DNA of 64,000 nucleotides from positions 272,678-336,677 of the forward strand of contig VWYX01000724.1 in NCBI GenBank assembly GCA_013396525.1, given 5' to 3'. Numbering within the stretch: position 1 is the first letter of the stretch; each line of letters opens with the position of its first letter. The notes below the pieces were generated by a model. That model made no database searches, was not told the origin of the DNA, and was given only the letters and a program-made list of their open reading frames with translations. This stretch comes from Chaetorhynchus papuensis (Eukaryota > Chordata > Aves > Passeriformes > Rhipiduridae). A program made the position numbers and the translations under genes. Positions 39,599 through 51,800 of the stretch are shown here, piece by piece.

Positions 39599-39615
39599 AA
39601 AAAAAAAAAAAAAAA
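39599..39615. repeat. Poly-A tract (A17)
   Basis: A run of 17 adenines. I looked for a retroposed gene body to its left and for flanking direct repeats and saw neither, so I do not call a processed pseudogene. Confidence 0.85.
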
Positions 39616-39784
39616 CATTTAATGTGGAATGCAGCCACAGAGGAGGAGACAGCACAGGAAACCTTGGGGTTCTTTTCAGAAGAGAAGGAGTAATATCAGA
39701 GCCACAGCCAAATCCCATTTTAGAGCCAAAAATAAACGTGGAACGATGCAAACCTGAGCTCCACAGCCCCCAGTGAAGATCCCT

Positions 39785-39890
39785 GCTGCCTAATGAAATC
39801 CAGATCTCCCATTTAGGCACCCAGCTACTTTTCAATCCAGTGGAAAGAGATAAGCACCTAAACATTGAGAAGAGCCAAACCCAGATTGCC
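39785..39890 (-). repeat. Ancient dispersed repeat with TTAGGTGCCTAA-type motif
   Basis: On the minus strand the segment reads TTTAGGTGCTTATCTC, then a central block ending GGATTGAAAAGTAGCTGG, then GTGCCTAAATGGGAGATCTG. This recalls an old sauropsid repeat with paired TTAGGTGC/GTGCCTAA blocks around a CATTGAAAATCAATGG-like centre and an adjacent GATCTGG. I do not know its formal family name. It is strongly diverged. Confidence 0.4.
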
Positions 39891-40180
39891 ACTCTGCCCT
39901 CCAGCTCCTATGATTTCATCCTTCCACACGTGTCAGCAGGACTTTCACTGCTGGGGTGAGAATTATAAATGTCACAGTTAACACTCAGGTTTTCAAAGTT
40001 GGAAGGGCAGAGTGCTGTTTCATGTTGAATATTAGCTTCTTCCTGAAAAGGCAATAATAAAAGTGTCAGATACTCCCTATAAGCTCTTTAGGCATGCCAG
40101 CTTTCTTTAGGGAACACAAAAGCTTGGCTGTGGGAGGAGAAAAGCTTTGAGTATCAGGCTTGCCTTTTCCCCCCAACTAT
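39891..40180. other. Unique non-coding sequence
   Basis: No feature is recognised in this stretch. Confidence 0.5.
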
Positions 40181-40260
40181 AATGGAGATACAATCTATAT
40201 AATAGAGATATAATCTATATAATAGAGATATAATCTATATAATAGAGATATAATCTATTT
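40181..40260. repeat. Minisatellite, 4 x 20 bp
   Basis: Four consecutive 20-base units of AATAGAGATATAATCTATAT occupy 40181-40260 in exact register. The first unit differs at two positions (AATGGAGATACAATC) and the last ends TTT instead of TAT. Each unit contains the short inverted pair AGAT/ATCT, so single strands could fold into small hairpins. The middle units are identical, which suggests recent expansion and a likely length-variable locus. Confidence 0.95.
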
Positions 40261-41435
40261 TGTCCTAATGCTTTGAATAATATGTGTTAAATAATTGCTC
40301 GGAGCTGGTCTGGAAACCATGGAACTCAATGTCCACGTCCTTCACAGACCCGTTCCTCCTTCAGATGCATTTTTGGGTGCTCTTGCGGGTTTTTAGACTT
40401 ACGCCAGCAGTTTCTCGTGAACTTCGGGGTGGGGGGAGAAGAAAATCAGGCAGTTTTAATCTTGCCAGTGTACTTCTTGAAAGCAGCCAGTGGGCTGTTG
40501 GAGGGATTAACCAACAGGAGCCTGAACCCAGCCCCTCGTGCAAGCAAACGTCCCAGGCAGCTTCCAGCGGAGCGTGAACGCTGCAGCCCTTAATGGAGCT
40601 GGCATTAACGAGCAGCCCTGCATCACATGGGCTCTGGGGAAGGCCCTTGACACCACAAAGAGCTGAACTCTGACCTTGGCCCTTGCCACTTTGATTAGCA
40701 ACGAGAGCAATTTGTCGGGGGGTTATTGTGTGTGCAGGGCTGCAGCAGCTGGGCAGTTTGGAATTCCTAAAGCAAACAGCAAGAAGCTGCGCCGTGTGCT
40801 CCTTTACACGCCCAAAGTGCATTAAAAGATTGTTAAATTGTTAAATGGAAAGGCTCAACGGCCAGGCCAGCTCTGTGTCCTCTCCTTTATTCCTGTGATC
40901 ACACACTGTCCCCCCAAGCTCCTTTCAGGGCACACAAGGGCCAGCCTGGCTGGGATGAGCAGCTTTACAGGACTTTTGTGTTCCCCGAATTGTTCAGTGG
41001 CTGTTTCACATGACTGGCTCCCTGACACAGTGCTGCAGGGACAGAATTGCTAATTTTGCCACAGTGGTCCCCTTTTATGGCGTTTTTCCCAAACATTAAT
41101 TAATCTTCCCAACTACGTAGCGAGAGGTACGAACCTGAAACAGAGGGGAAAAAGTAATTCCATGGTGGGTGACAGGCCACTTGGCATGTTGTGAGCCTTA
41201 GCTGGGATCTCTTGGAGTATTTAGAGTTACATCATGTTTAGAGAAGGGACAGGACTGTATTGTGAGGCTGTGGGGTGGCAGCACTCCCGATCAGCCAGAT
41301 GAGGGGCCTCACGCTGGGCACTGACACACTGGGCAGCATCCAGCTTGCGGCCACCTGCAAAAAGCTCATTTCCCGTGATCTGCAGTGGCACTTGACTGTT
41401 TTAAAAAACAGACCTGATTTCCCCCAAAACTCTCC
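40261..41435. other. Unique non-coding sequence
   Basis: No gene or repeat is supported. The part at 40380-40800 is GC-richer with several CpG dinucleotides. The minus-strand ORF at 40361-40822 has no domain and overlaps ORFs in other frames. Confidence 0.5.
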
Positions 41436-41490
41436 CATCATCGTGCCTTTGAAGGTCTTCTCCAACCTCAATGATTCTCCAGTTCTCTGT
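41436..41490 (+). mobile_element. CR1 3'-end stub (plus strand)
   Basis: ATCATCGTGCCTTTGAAGGT followed by CTTCTCCAACCTCAATGATT and CTCCAGTTCTCTGTG corresponds to the CR1 3' tip (GATGATCCTTTGAGGTCTCT, then TCCAACC, then a decayed octamer tail). Only about 55 bp can be recognised. Confidence 0.55.
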
Positions 41491-41663
41491 GTCCTTGTGG
41501 TTCCATTCCCCTGGCATGGCACCCCATGGTTTAAATCTCCTGCCCCAGCCAGTCCCTGCTTGTGCAGGCACAATTTGTCACTGCAAACCTGGTGTCCTAA
41601 CACTCCCTGTGTGCAAACCAGCATATTTTCCCCTATATTCACTCTCAGAAACAGATGAGCCTC

Positions 41664-41688
41664 TTTTTTTTTTTTTTTTTTTTTTTTT
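41664..41688. repeat. Poly-T tract (T25)
   Basis: A run of 25 thymines, the longest homopolymer in the window. If it were the tail of a minus-strand retrosequence, the body would lie to its right, but nothing recognisable is there and no flanking direct repeats were seen. Confidence 0.9.
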
Positions 41689-44600
41689 CTCCTTGAAAAT
41701 TTTTCCACAAAAGTAAATGTGAAGCAGATATCCAGTGTGGATAATGTCAGCCTCCTGGATAAAGCTGATAAAGTGTGAGTAACTGAAAAATGGTCTGAAA
41801 AGGTGCCCAGGCTGACTAATTACAGGTATTTACCAATCTCAGACATATAATAAATAAAAGGGTGCTGTTAAAAACTCTTGTTTAGGAAACCTCCCTAGTT
41901 ATCCCATATTGTGTGTGGAAAGGATGGCAGTTCTACAGAGCAGTGCATATTCTGCAGCCAGGCATCCACCAGAGGGTAGGGAAGTGGGTAAATATTCCAA
42001 AGGGCACCTTTCAGTGATCCAGAAAGTGCTAGGGATGAAATAAGGCAGATATCAAAGCCATTAATTACAGCAGTCAACTGAGGTTGGAGGGCAACCAGGA
42101 GAAAGATAAATTTCCAGGCAAAAATGGGAACTGGGACATGACACAGAGCAGGAAACCAACAGCCTGATGCTGGAGCCAAGTGAAAACACGAGGAGAAGGC
42201 AGCAGAGAATCTGATCCCACCACGGGGACACAGACTTAGGATGAAGTGTAAGCAGTGCCTGCTGAAGCTGGACTTGGAAACCTGCTCCCTTGTGCCTCCT
42301 TGGCTCTTGTACCTGCTGGGGAATGGATCTGACTCACAGAAAATTAAGGTTTCCACAGGTGATTTCAATAGCTGATAAAAGTACAAAGATCTGCAATAAT
42401 TTTTTTGTTGTTGAATACTCTGGGTTTTTTTTTTTTAATTTGATACTGGCAATGTTCACTTATGAACTGATGCACTGAGGGTTTTCATTTAACAGGACAG
42501 GTTTCTTTAAATAATCTACTTACAACAGAAATGCATACTTTGGCATGAAAAAACAGTTCTGTTCCCCAGCGTCTCTGGAACATCACAGACTTGAAAGCAA
42601 AAGTTTTTGTTGTGTAAGCAAAAAAAATGTGCATGTCAAAGCTGAATTTGCTTTATTGTTTTCCTTGAAAATATCAGCCAAACTTTCCAAGGGAATACAC
42701 TTTAAAAGTCCACAGTGGTTGATTAGAAACAAATCAAACCAGATGCACTAACAGCCTTCCCATGAAAATTCCCAAGTTAGACTAGATCATACTTTGGAAC
42801 TGAAATCCTGCAGCAGATTGAAACCTGGAGATTGGGAAAATATGTTCTGGACTCTGAATAAATAACCCCTGAATAAAGTCAGATCCCCCCTGGTTGCCCA
42901 TCACAGGGTGCATTCTGCAATGTGTGTCCTACAGAGATGAACTCTGGATGTGCTTTCAGCTTTAATCTGGTGGCTCTGTCACATGTCACCCTCCCCTAGT
43001 GAAGATATTTACTGACAAACCACTCTCTAATTCCTGGAGAAAGGCATTCTGGTTTTCCAGAGACAGCTCTTTGTGCAATACGCTCGTTTATAAAGCTACT
43101 CATGCAGAAGTACCTGCAAGGTCAGGACCTACATTTTCTCCCAGCAGCAATTAGGAGCTGCATGTTAATGGAGAAACCACTCCTCACTTAATGCTGCAGC
43201 ACATGAGGGTGCAGCTCCAGAGGAGGAATGCCATTCCCACGGGGAATCTGCAATCAGTGATACAATTAATGCACAGGTCATTTACACTGTGACTGCTGTA
43301 AATTCAGTACACGCTGTGGTTTGCTCTACTGTCCCAGTCTCACTCTGTGCCAGAAATGAATTATTCACAAATAGAATTTCCCACAAATACAGTCACTGAA
43401 ATGGTTTGTTAGATACTTCATTAATGCTGAACTCTGAGGCAATGCATTGACCCAGTCTGTGAGATCCCACCTAATTTGTACCTGTTTAAATGTGTGGAGG
43501 AGAACATTATCTTTGAGCAAGTAAATCCTCCAGACAGGTCCTCAGCTACACTGAGTTACTCCAGCACAGAAATCATTTCTCCTCCTGACAAACTGCACCT
43601 CCGAAGACTGAGGAGAAGCTGAAGGATTTAGTATTTTAAAATTTGAGAAACCACAGAGATAAAAGTAAAAAGCTTCATTTTTCAGTGTGCTTCTGCCCAA
43701 CTCAGCACCTGCTGGAATCCAGGAAAATGCTCCTATGAATGTCACTTCAGAGTCTTAACAGCATTTGGCAAAAACTTTCCAAAAGGGTCACCCCCAATAT
43801 GAAGAAGGAATTCTTCAGCATATTTCATATTTCTGATATGCTAACTTTTAAAATGCTGTTTCCCTTTCTGTAAATTCTATTTCATGACAAACTCATTCTA
43901 ATTTTTTTTTCTTTCCTATTGAAAATGCAAGTAACGCAGACTTTCTACTTATAAATCTGAGTTAATTAAATTGGACTATGCCAGTGTAAGCAATCTCTTT
44001 TTAAATACAGACTCTTTGGTTCCTGAAAATCCCTCTTATTTGGAATAACTGCTGTTACTTCAAAGCATCCAGTGAAAACCCAGGGCTCTTTCATTTTTTA
44101 ATAAAGAGATTTTCTGGTCCAAGGGGGCACACCTGATATGGTTTGCATCCAAAGCAAGTGGTCTGTAATAAGTGGCCCAATGAAAGTTTAAGCCTGCTTT
44201 CAAGGGTCATCAGCTTTTCTGACTGTTACTTGATCTGTTTAGAACTGGCTAATTTGTTAATCAGAGCAAAGCTTCAGACTTGCTGTGATCACCTCCTTAA
44301 TGCTGTTTTCACACACTGATAATTAAAGCAAAAATCCCATAGAAAATTGTCATATGCTTTTCTGAAAACACAAAATACATCAGCACCTGGTGGAGTATTA
44401 AATCATGCTCCAGATGTCAGAAGTTTGTTCTGTTCATGCAGGGATTTAAAACTCATTTTCTCTACTATTTTGCATCAAGTGTTTTCCTTTTCCTCTTCCA
44501 TCCTACCTATCAGTTGAGTTGATTTTCATCCCTCACTGCTTTATGGCTGCATGTTCTACTGGGATTAGTCCCTATTCAGATGGTGAATAATGCAAAACAG

Positions 44601-47124
44601 ACTTACCATCCTCTCTGTATCCTAAAGCTGGGCAGTTTGGTTGCAGAAAGCGTTGGATCTCAAAATGATACAGACTTTAAGGGTTTCTCTGAATGGAAAA
44701 GTCTCCATGGTATAATCTGAATCTGTCTTTTGAAAAAAAAGACAAACAAAAACCAGAATTCATTGGTGCCAAACTCCAATTTTCAAACAAAACTTTAGTT
44801 TAGTTGAATCCTTTCCTAACAGCTTCACATTAAATAAAAATACTCCAGTGAAAAGAGCCCCACACAGGTTTTTACTCAAGATTTTCCAGAAGAATTTAAG
44901 CTGTGCCAGGCCAGTGTTCTCATATAAACTGTTTTCCCTATTACAATATGGACTGTGTGTGTAGGGAAAATGGAGTGAAAATAGGGGAATGCAAAATGCA
45001 TGTCAGCTGGGAAATAAGTGACCTGCTTGGAAGAATATTTATGTGCTTTCTCCTGACTTGGCTTGGGGTAAAAAAAAAATCAAAACAAAACATCAGCTGT
45101 GAGCAGGATATTTCTGCCACTGAAAATCCACATGGTCGCACTTGAGAGGCTCCTGGAAAAATGAAATGCTGTCGTTTAGAATCTGGAGAGTTTCTGGGAA
45201 CAGCATTTATCCCAACATCCGCCAGGCAGGGCCGTGTTTGCCCTGTTTGAACTGGTTACTTAGGAGTTACCATAATAATGCCTGCTTTTAGCTCTTCAGT
45301 TTGCTGGAGAAACACACAATGAAATCTTTCATTAAAAATACCAATTTGCTGATTTTTTTTTTTAGGCCCAGCAGACTCTTTTCTCCACCTGAAAAGGCAG
45401 ATGTGTTCACATGTGAGCTTGCTAAGGCACAAATTCCTTCTCTTCCTTACTCTGCGTGTGTTTAAGCCGCTGAGAGAAATACGCAGCGAAGTTGAAAATC
45501 GTTGTTCTTTATAGTCTTTCCAGTCTGGGAGTCAGATACATGACTGTAGGCCAGTCTCGTCGTATGAAATAAAATATTTCCCCGGAACAGCACAGTTAGT
45601 CTTTAACTGATTTACTGCAGTTAAACAGTAACAGTGAGGGTGTTCATAGTCCCAGCCTGGTGGCAGAACCACCCGCACAAACAAGCCATTCATGAGAGCG
45701 CCAGAGGCCGAGCTCTCCCTCGGCCCGGGAGCGTGGGGCAAGGCCAGCAAGGAAATCTCAGCCCAGCTCTGCAGTCCAGCTGGAATAAATCCTGAAATGA
45801 AAGGTCTCTAGACACCCAGTAAGACCATGAGTGTTTTGAAGGCTGCGGGGAAAACGTTTGGTCTCCACGTGAACGTCTGCGGTGAAGTCACCTCCGAGCC
45901 TGGCAGCAGCTCGAGGCAGCAGATGAGAAACAGGAGAATATCCAGCAGTGGGGACGGGCAGCTGGGTATTCCAGGGGATGGTGCTGGGCTGGGCTGGGAG
46001 CTGGGCTGATGTTGAAGGGAGCTTCTCCTTCTTTGCTAGTTAGCTGACAAAAAAAATAAAAAACAAGATTATTAAATCTGTTCAAGGTGGATGAGCTAAT
46101 CTTCTCCCATTCCATTCCATCCCCAGCACACTGGCCGTGATCAGCCAAAAAAAAAAAAGAATCAAGCTACTGGATGCTTTGCTTAGCTACCACTCAGCTG
46201 AAACAGTGTTCATGTCAGATGGTCTACGATCTCTTTATTATGTGGAAATTGCTTCAGTTTAGATGGCTTAGGGAAGAGCAGCTCAGCCACTGAGGAAGCT
46301 CTTCCACCTTTCTCTGCCCATCTTCAGCTGAGTATCTGGGTTTCTTACTCAGCCCTCCTGTTTTGTAGGCAATGCTGCTAAACAGAACTTCACTAACTTC
46401 CAGAGCGTGCTTTGCATGGGCCTTTCCAAGCTCTTGAACCCCTCATTATCTGAAATTATTTATTTATTTGAACACTTTGAGCGTCTCACGCAGTTTTCTG
46501 TGTCCTGTAAATCCCAGACTGCCTGATTACTTATGGAAATACCAATATATGTGGAACACAATGGCCTTTCAGAATGTCTGCAATTTTGCAAGCTTATTTG
46601 TGTCAACAGAAGACAGGAAATTGAGTGTGGCAATAGCTGGGAGGGTGTGGGGAGCAGCAGTGGGGAGGAGCAGCTCCATGGATGTCCTCAGGCAATGGAT
46701 GGAGGGCAGGGGGGGTTGTGGCATTATTCATCCACAGCACTGTGAAGGTACAGATAAAAAAAAAAATCCCTGCTGGGAGAAAAGAGGGTGGTTCAGAGAC
46801 AATTTGCAGAGCAGATGTGCTAACTACGGTCCCACTTATTTATCTTATTGTTGGATATTGTGACTGCTGTAGGATCCAGGGTGGCTGACCAGTGTTCAAA
46901 GGGAGTCAGCAGTGCCCACATCACTCCAAAGGGCTGTAAATTCCAGATGTCACCCGTCCCCTCCAGAGGCAAAGCTGCACTGGTTACCTGGGCTGGGGTA
47001 ACACACCTGAGATGGCTCCAGAAGAGCTGGTGCTCAGGGATGGGTGCTGCCTCAGCATCCTGGGCCCGCTGACCATCACTCAGCCTGACAGGTCCCTTTC
47101 AGGTGCCATCAGCCCCAGGGGTGA
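41689..47124. other. Unique non-coding sequence
   Basis: No gene or clear transposon is supported in about 5.4 kb. Homopolymer T runs lie near 42425, 43902 and 45352, and an A12 run lies at 46147-46158. A CpG-richer pocket lies at about 45660-45750. A small array of GGGCT-type units lies near 45984-46007. One CTCF-like motif is listed separately. Confidence 0.6.
41966..41980 (+). promoter_or_regulatory. CTCF-like motif
   Basis: CCACCAGAGGGTAGG matches the first eleven positions of the CTCF core (CCASYAGRKGG) and then departs at the GC position. It is a single motif in otherwise ordinary sequence, so occupancy is unknown. Confidence 0.3.
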
Positions 47125-47170
47125 TCTGGAGAAGGTCTGGAGAAGGTCTGGAGAAGGTCTGGAGAAGGTC
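47125..47170. repeat. Minisatellite, 4 x 11 bp
   Basis: Four perfect copies of TCTGGAGAAGG run from 47125 to 47168, followed by a partial fifth (TC). A short CTC/CCT stretch follows at once. The absence of mismatches suggests recent slippage and probable polymorphism. Confidence 0.95.
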
Positions 47171-50100
47171 CATCCTCCTCCTCCTGTCCCTGTAGGATAG
47201 CAGTAACAACTGAGGCTGGAATCTCAGCTCTGCCTGCATCCTGCATCTCTCTGCACAGAAATCCTGCTCTTCCCAGCAGTGATGACTACACAAATAAACA
47301 ACCTCCCTGGGGCAGGGGGGTCAAAGCAGCAGATATTTCATAAATAACACAGCGTATAGAGAAGTCTCAGCTAGAACCCACTTGCTTTTAGGGTCTCATA
47401 AATATTCCCCAACACTTTCCCTTTGGAGAGGCATTTTCTGCAGCTGAAGTCTGCTCAAAACAGGTGGCCGGGGTTGTTTTGCTGTTTGTTTGGGGGAGCT
47501 CTGCAGCAGAATTACAGCTGCCATGTTCTAGTTTTCAACACGTTCAGAAAATAGAAACAAGTAGTCTTCTTTGTGGAGCTACAGACAGGCACAATAAGCC
47601 AAGTTTTAAGGCTGCTTCAGTGTTGGTGGAGTTCTCACCAAGGGAAATATTTTTTGTATGAGCAGTAGGATTTTTCTGATTGCTTTTTGTGCTTCACTCG
47701 CAGCTTTGAAAGCTGTTGACACACATGCACAACAGACTTCGCCTTTTATTTTTTTCTGCTCAATTGAAAGCAGCTTTTCTTTCCTTAGATTTATGATATC
47801 TTGTTTTCCTGAGTATTAAAATGCTTTGAGAAAAGACAGAAAAATATATTAATTTTCCACAGGCAATATATTTTAGTAGAAAATTGGTGAATGCTTATGT
47901 TAAATCTAAACAATGCAAGCTGTTAGGACACGGAAATACAGTATTAGCAAGCTTTAAAAAAAAGATAGTTAGGCAAAAAAAACATGAAAACAGCCCCAAA
48001 CCTGAGCAAATTATCTATAAAGAATCAGCCTTACGTAGAAGGATATGGAAGCAAGATTTGTTTATCATGACCTTCAACAAAGCTGTGTTATGATTTGGAA
48101 CTGAGTCCAGCCTGGATTGTCTGTTCTGCCTCTTTCAGCAGCAGAAAGTTCAGGGCTTCATTCAGTTCAGGGCTGGTTTGCAACAATTAAATGATTAATC
48201 CTAAAATTTGGGAAATCTCAATTCAGGGCATGATTCTGGAGCCCTTTGCCTCAAACTGAATGCAGCAAAAACAGAGACACAGGTTTTGTGCAGCTTCTTG
48301 AGGAAAGGTCTGAGAATTTGTACACAATTTGCATTCTGCCCTTTGGCTCTCCCATAATTAGGGACATCTCTAGGTTTGTTTTTCAAATTGGGACCATGAC
48401 GGGGGGAGCGACAGTGAGCTCCTGTATGAGCCTACGGGGCTATGCTTGCCAAGGTGCAAGGCTTTTCCCAGGAAAGGAAACAAAGGCTTCATTTTAGGGA
48501 GCCTTATAATCAGCCTTTTAGAAAAGATGGGCGAAAGTGTTAACAAAGAATAAAAGTAGCAGAAATGGAGATACTTAAATTGTACATCCCATAGAATTAT
48601 CTTCAGGGATTTAAAGGTTTTAAAACTTTAGATGTTCTTGAAGGGGAAGTCAAACATTCATAGTCAAGCATTCTTTTTTTTTTTAATGGAGGAAAAAAAG
48701 TCAAGATGACTAACCTTGCACGTATTTAATTTAGCTCCACCAATGTTTATAGCAGGGGACACACAGTGTTTTACTGCAATAAGATGAATATTTATTAACA
48801 ATTCGAAATGATCTGTTCCAAAATGCACAGTGCACTCCCAGTGATGTTTGACCACAGAAGTCCAGGTGTTTCCTGTCTGGGTTTGGAAGGCTGCTGGCGT
48901 GTGATGGGATACTGAGCCATGCTTTTATAAGTTTAATGTGCAGCACAGCAACATTTTACCCTGTCTCATCTCTCAAAACGCAAATGGTTAAAAATTTTTA
49001 AACGCTGGTATTGCCTAATCATAATGTGCAGGATGGACTCAGGAAATCTATTTAAAATGCACAAGGAGCTGCTGTTGTTCTTTATCCCAGCTTCTCTGCT
49101 GGAGGGCTGTGAAGTGTTTCGCTAACAGGGAATGGGAAAGTGAGGAACTCGATAGGAATTGATACTTTCTACATTGTGCCTCCACTGTGTGTCGATGGTA
49201 ATTTCCCAATGATTGCTGGTAATGCTCTGAGTTTGGGGCTTTGTTCTTTCTGAACAGTCCAGCCCTGCCCAGTAGGTCCCATCTCAGCCAAGGCTTTCAA
49301 GACTATTAAGGTGACCTTAACTAGACCCTTTTCACACATCCAGAAAGAATTCATAGCAGTGATTGTCCTTGTAGTGTTACACTTCTCCTCACCCAGACAG
49401 CTGTGAAATTACAGAAGATAATTCCTGAGAGCAGAGGTGAACAGAACAGCTCATGGCAGTGTCCTGCAGTCCTGCTGGGATCCCTCTGCCCACACTTGCA
49501 CCTTTCCTTCCAGGAGAAACAGGAGCAGGAGAGGAGAGTGGGTGCTTGGGTAACACCCACGATGTCCTGAACAGCTCCCGAGGCCAACCCTTGTCACTCA
49601 GCCACCATTAAATGGGCCAGAAACTTCCGTGCTCTCAGTGTTATAATCTTCAGACAATTTTACTGACATCCAAAACCCGTCATTATTGAGCTTGGACTGC
49701 CCAGCATTTCCACGTTGCCAGTGTCTGTGTCCAAGCCACTGAGTACAAATCCAGTGACAGGCAGACTGACCTAGTTTTCCATGACACACTCCCCATATGG
49801 AAGGCTTTACCTTGGGACCGTAAATGCGTGCCATGTTTAGAAAGTGTGCGCCTCCGTCTCTTTTCAGGGCGGAAATTAGGGTTCTGTTTATTTCTGTTTA
49901 CTGGAGAAAGGCTACTAAAGCTCTCCATGAGCAGACTTTCTGTGGAACTCGGAGCTGTGCTGCTGGGAGCGGTTGTTCTCCTGTGTGGTCACCACATCAC
50001 AACAGGGAGATGATTTCAAGAGCATTCTGTTGTTTACAAAGCCCATTTCTTTTGAAAAGCCGAGTTTGGCGGTAGCTGTTTGCCTTCTGAAAGGGTGAGA

Positions 50101-51496
50101 GTGTTGTCACGTTCTCAGAAGGACCAGAAGTGCTTCTCCAGGAAAAGGAACGTGAAAGTCACTTCTGAAGAGGCCTGACCAGCCAAGGGAAGCCAGCTGG
50201 TGCCAGTTAAGCTGGCTCCCAGCTAAGCTAACCCAGTTCTGCAGGTTCTCATGAAGGCTCGGGTGGAAGTCAGGAAATCCTTCCTCCCTCCACAGCTGTG
50301 TCCACGTGTGGGGGCAGCGCTGGCAGTCCCAGACTGCCACAAGCCCCGAGCAGCCCTGTTTTATCCCATCCACTTCAAGAAACAACAAACTCCGCAGTGC
50401 CTGGGAAGGCAAGGCTGAATTGCAGAAAAGCCTCTGAGAGGAGAAGGGAACAGAGATTTTGGACAAAGGTCTAAGCCGGGAGGGGCAGATATCACTGGAA
50501 AGCTCGATTTCTAAACAAACCAAGACTGTCACTCGGGAGCCATCTAGTGCCTGCCTGGTCCCTGCATGGGGAGAGTGACCACGAACTGCCCAGCCACACG
50601 CCAAACCAAATCAAGGGACCTGGACCGTGTCAAATCCACTGTCCCAAGAGTTTGTGCCCAGCCCTGGAAGCCGACATGGATAGAAATGTTTTGGTTCTTC
50701 TCATGGTTTGCATCTCAGTGCTCACAGAACCCGGCCTTTATTTTGAATAGTAATTAACACACTGCCTACAGATATTAATCAAAGACGAGAGGGCGAGGAA
50801 ATGGGAAATGCTCCCTGCATTGGTTTGTGCAATGTTTCTGTAGGTGGGACGGGAGCTATGGGCAGGGCACAGCTAATCCCATAAACTCCTTCCACACTTA
50901 CTCCCATTCACTGGTGCAAGGGCTGTTGAGATTAAAGGATGTGCTCTGAGGAGGGGAAGCAGCATATCTGATGTTTGAACACGCTGGGATTTTCCTAAGT
51001 TCCACCAGCCCTTGTTTTTCACTGCTTCTTTCTCAGTCTCACCTTTTAAGTTTTGCTTTGTTATTCTTTATCCACTTGGGAATCATGGATATCGGGAGCA
51101 GAATGATGTAAAGTAAACTTCTACGTTTCTCAAGAACTTTATATTCAGGTTTTGTTCCAAAGAACTCTCAGGGGGGTGTGACTTGTACTTATGTACTCTT
51201 AGTGAAACAGGAAAAAGTCTTTTTTTTTAGTTGAAAGTTTAGGAAAAAGGAGCAGAGCTGACCCAGGCTATCTTCAGAGAGTCTTTTCCAAAAAAAATAC
51301 ATGCATTAAACGGTGTTTGATCCAGCTGCCTGTTTTCACTCACAGCACAACAATCTACCTTTGAATTCCAGACTCGAAGGTGATTATTGCACTTTATTTT
51401 CCAAAGTGACCATAAAACACTGTTAAGCACCTTCATATTGCTCCAGACCAGCCCAGGCTCTCCAGAGCTGTGGCTGGAGTCCAGTCTCTGCTTCTC
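47171..51496. other. Unique non-coding sequence
   Basis: No gene or clear transposon is supported. AT-rich parts lie at 47690-48100 and 48500-48800, with a T11 run near 48674. The minus-strand ORF at 50107-50604 (165 codons) has no domain. One CTCF-like motif is listed separately. Confidence 0.6.
50536..50550 (-). promoter_or_regulatory. CTCF-like motif (minus strand)
   Basis: On the minus strand it reads GCACTAGATGGCTCC, which agrees with the CTCF core CCASYAGRKGGCRSY at all but two positions. It lies in a moderately GC-rich unique stretch and points opposite to the motifs at 41966 and 55241. Confidence 0.35.
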
Positions 51497-51519
51497 CTGC
51501 TGCTGCTGCTGCAGCAGCA
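51497..51519. repeat. CTG/CAG palindromic microsatellite
   Basis: Five CTG units run directly into CAG units, forming a perfect hairpin-capable palindrome around CTGCTGCAGCAG. It is short and probably stable in length. Confidence 0.8.
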
Positions 51520-51800
51520 ATTCTCCTTTGAGCTGCCTCATCCTTAGATCCAGCTTGGAAGAGGCCCTGTGTGTCACTTTACACAAAGAACTGGCACCAG
51601 ACATCAGCTGGCCCTGCCCTGTGCCCACTGCAGGTGCCCCTTACAGCTCCACACCAAGGCTGGAGCTGCAGCACTCGCTCTCACTCTGCCTTAACCCCTT
51701 GTTGAACACGGCTCAGGCTGAAACAAGGAGGAAATCTTTGTGGAAGAAATGCTGTTCTTCATGCCTAACTTTTATGTTTTTCAAATCCTGCACTGCCCAG

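Noticed and set aside
39599..39615. Poly-A as the tail of a plus-strand retrocopy
   Set aside because: No recognisable body to the left and no target-site duplication.
41664..41688. Poly-T as the tail of a minus-strand processed pseudogene
   Set aside because: No recognisable coding body to the right and no flanking direct repeats.
45532..45750. Minus-strand ORF with a LPPGW string, reminiscent of a WW domain start
   Set aside because: Only the first few residues fit. The second Trp and the rest of a WW domain are absent, and the region is a local CpG-richer pocket that favours open frames.
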